This document shows positions 5,164 to 5,677 of a DNA stretch of 5,677 nt, piece by piece. A model generated the notes under the pieces. It searched no databases and was not told where the DNA came from. It was given only the letters and a program-made list of their open reading frames with translations. Location of the stretch: the NCBI GenBank assembly GCA_035559535.1, contig DATMBG010000028.1, positions 1 to 5,677 on the forward strand, given 5' to 3'. The DNA is from Candidatus Limnocylindrales bacterium (GTDB lineage Bacteria; Moduliflexota; Moduliflexia; Moduliflexales; JAUQPW01). The stretch's first letter is position 1. Every line of letters begins with the position of its first letter. The translations under genes and the position numbers were made by a program.

Positions 5164-5677
5164 GACCCTGCCGGAATAAATCCAGATAGCGACCACTATT
5201 CCACATCCCAGGAGGGTCAGCCAGGCTCCTAATTTATAGGATAGGGGTTGGTAAATAAACTCTATGTGGTGGGTTCCTGACTCTACAAAGACCGATCGGA
5301 TAAAGTAATTCGTCAAGTAGAGGGGGGTTTCCTTACCATCGATAAACCCTTTCCAACCGGGAAAATAGGCATCGGTTAAAACTAAAAAACCGGGGTGCTC
5401 CAGATTAGCTTTTATGAGAACCCGATTAGGGGTATAGCGTATTATTTCTGCCGTAGAACCATCCACCTCTGGAGCGTTATACCCGGTTAACATATGGGGG
5501 TCTTTAACCGCTTCCTCCAGAACAATCTGTCTTCGTAGATCAAAGGAAGCATCCTTCAACCGCTGAATCACCTCCTCAGGATCTGATACCACAAAAGCCC
5601 GATGCACCACAAAAACCCGAGGAAAGGCTTGCTCGTTGCGATAAACATTGGCTTCTTGTTGGTAGACCAGGGTGAAG
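5149..5677 (-). CDS. C-terminal end of a YfhO family protein (gene A continuation or a third paralogue; 5' end cut)
   Basis: The frame enters at the right edge (first full codon 5676-5674) and gives 175 residues before TAA at 5151-5149. A GTG at 5610 is not a real start: homology to gene B extends upstream to the edge. The segment covers the last part of the extracytoplasmic domain and the final helix. It has the YfhO signature TDAYFPGWKGFIDG, IRSVFV, IEFIYQPLSYKLGAW, a last hydrophobic segment, and a basic tail ending RNKK. By hand count it is about 67% identical to the end of gene B over 144 residues. Its first 58 bases equal bases 1-58, where gene A runs off the other edge in the same codon phase, so it either completes gene A (total 1,037 aa) or belongs to a similar gene upstream of B. 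Confidence 0.9.
   Translation of the reverse strand, partial: FTLVYQQEANVYRNEQAFPRVFVVHRAFVVSDPEEVIQRLKDASFDLRRQIVLEEAVKDPHMLTGYNAPEVDGSTAEIIRYTPNRVLIKANLEHPGFLVLTDAYFPGWKGFIDGKETPLYLTNYFIRSVFVESGTHHIEFIYQPLSYKLGAWLTLLGCGIVVAIWIYSGRVRNKK
5620..5677. repeat. Terminal direct repeat, right copy (58 bp)
   Basis: Identical to 1-58. Merging the two copies gives a 5,619-bp circle, a multiple of three, and the gene A frame passes through the join without a stop or shift, continuing ...EQAFP-RVFVVHRA. Gene B has the matching ENAFP-RAFIVHRA, so the join lands at the homologous codon. Confidence 0.97.

Noticed and set aside
5149-5610. Stand-alone 153-aa protein starting at GTG 5610
   Set aside because: Homology to the YfhO C-terminus continues upstream of 5610 to the window edge without a stop, so this is the end of a longer gene.

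Overview
The window is filled almost entirely by minus-strand coding sequence for two large, related membrane proteins of the YfhO family. YfhO proteins are multi-spanning GT-C-type glycosyltransferases with a big extracytoplasmic C-terminal domain. I see no rRNA, tRNA, CRISPR array, transposase, replication or partition gene. The source is most likely an uncultivated bacterium: starts are bacterial (GTG, ATG), genes are packed tightly, and base composition is moderate. I cannot assign a phylum from the sequence.

Layout, read 5'->3' on the minus strand. (i) 5677-5149 is the last 175 codons of a YfhO protein. (ii) 5148-2779 is gene B, a complete 789-aa YfhO protein whose ATG directly abuts the TAA of the preceding gene. 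(iii) 2778-2644 is a 135-bp intergenic gap, the only non-coding stretch. (iv) 2643-1 is gene A, 881 codons open to the window edge. It has an N-terminal membrane anchor, a PA14 domain outside the membrane, a second membrane segment, and then a full YfhO core.

The first 58 bases (1-58) are identical to the last 58 (5620-5677), in the same orientation. Both copies lie at the same codon position of a YfhO gene. Joining the ends through this overlap gives a 5,619-bp circle in which gene A continues in frame into the 5149-5619 segment and ends as a 1,037-aa protein directly followed by gene B. Two readings fit: (1) a circular molecule or collapsed tandem array in which A and B alternate; (2) a linear piece broken at a short repeat shared by gene A and a third, similar paralogue upstream of B. 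The sequence alone cannot decide. The absence of any replication gene argues against an ordinary plasmid.

Working together: A and B look like a duplicated pair, about two thirds identical in the C-terminal domain by hand count, arranged for coupled translation. In Bacillus and Listeria, YfhO acts with a CsbB-type glycosyltransferase and GtcA to glycosylate lipoteichoic acid from lipid-linked sugar. No such partner is in this window and the substrate here is unknown. The PA14 domain on A alone suggests that one of the pair has gained an external carbohydrate-binding module.
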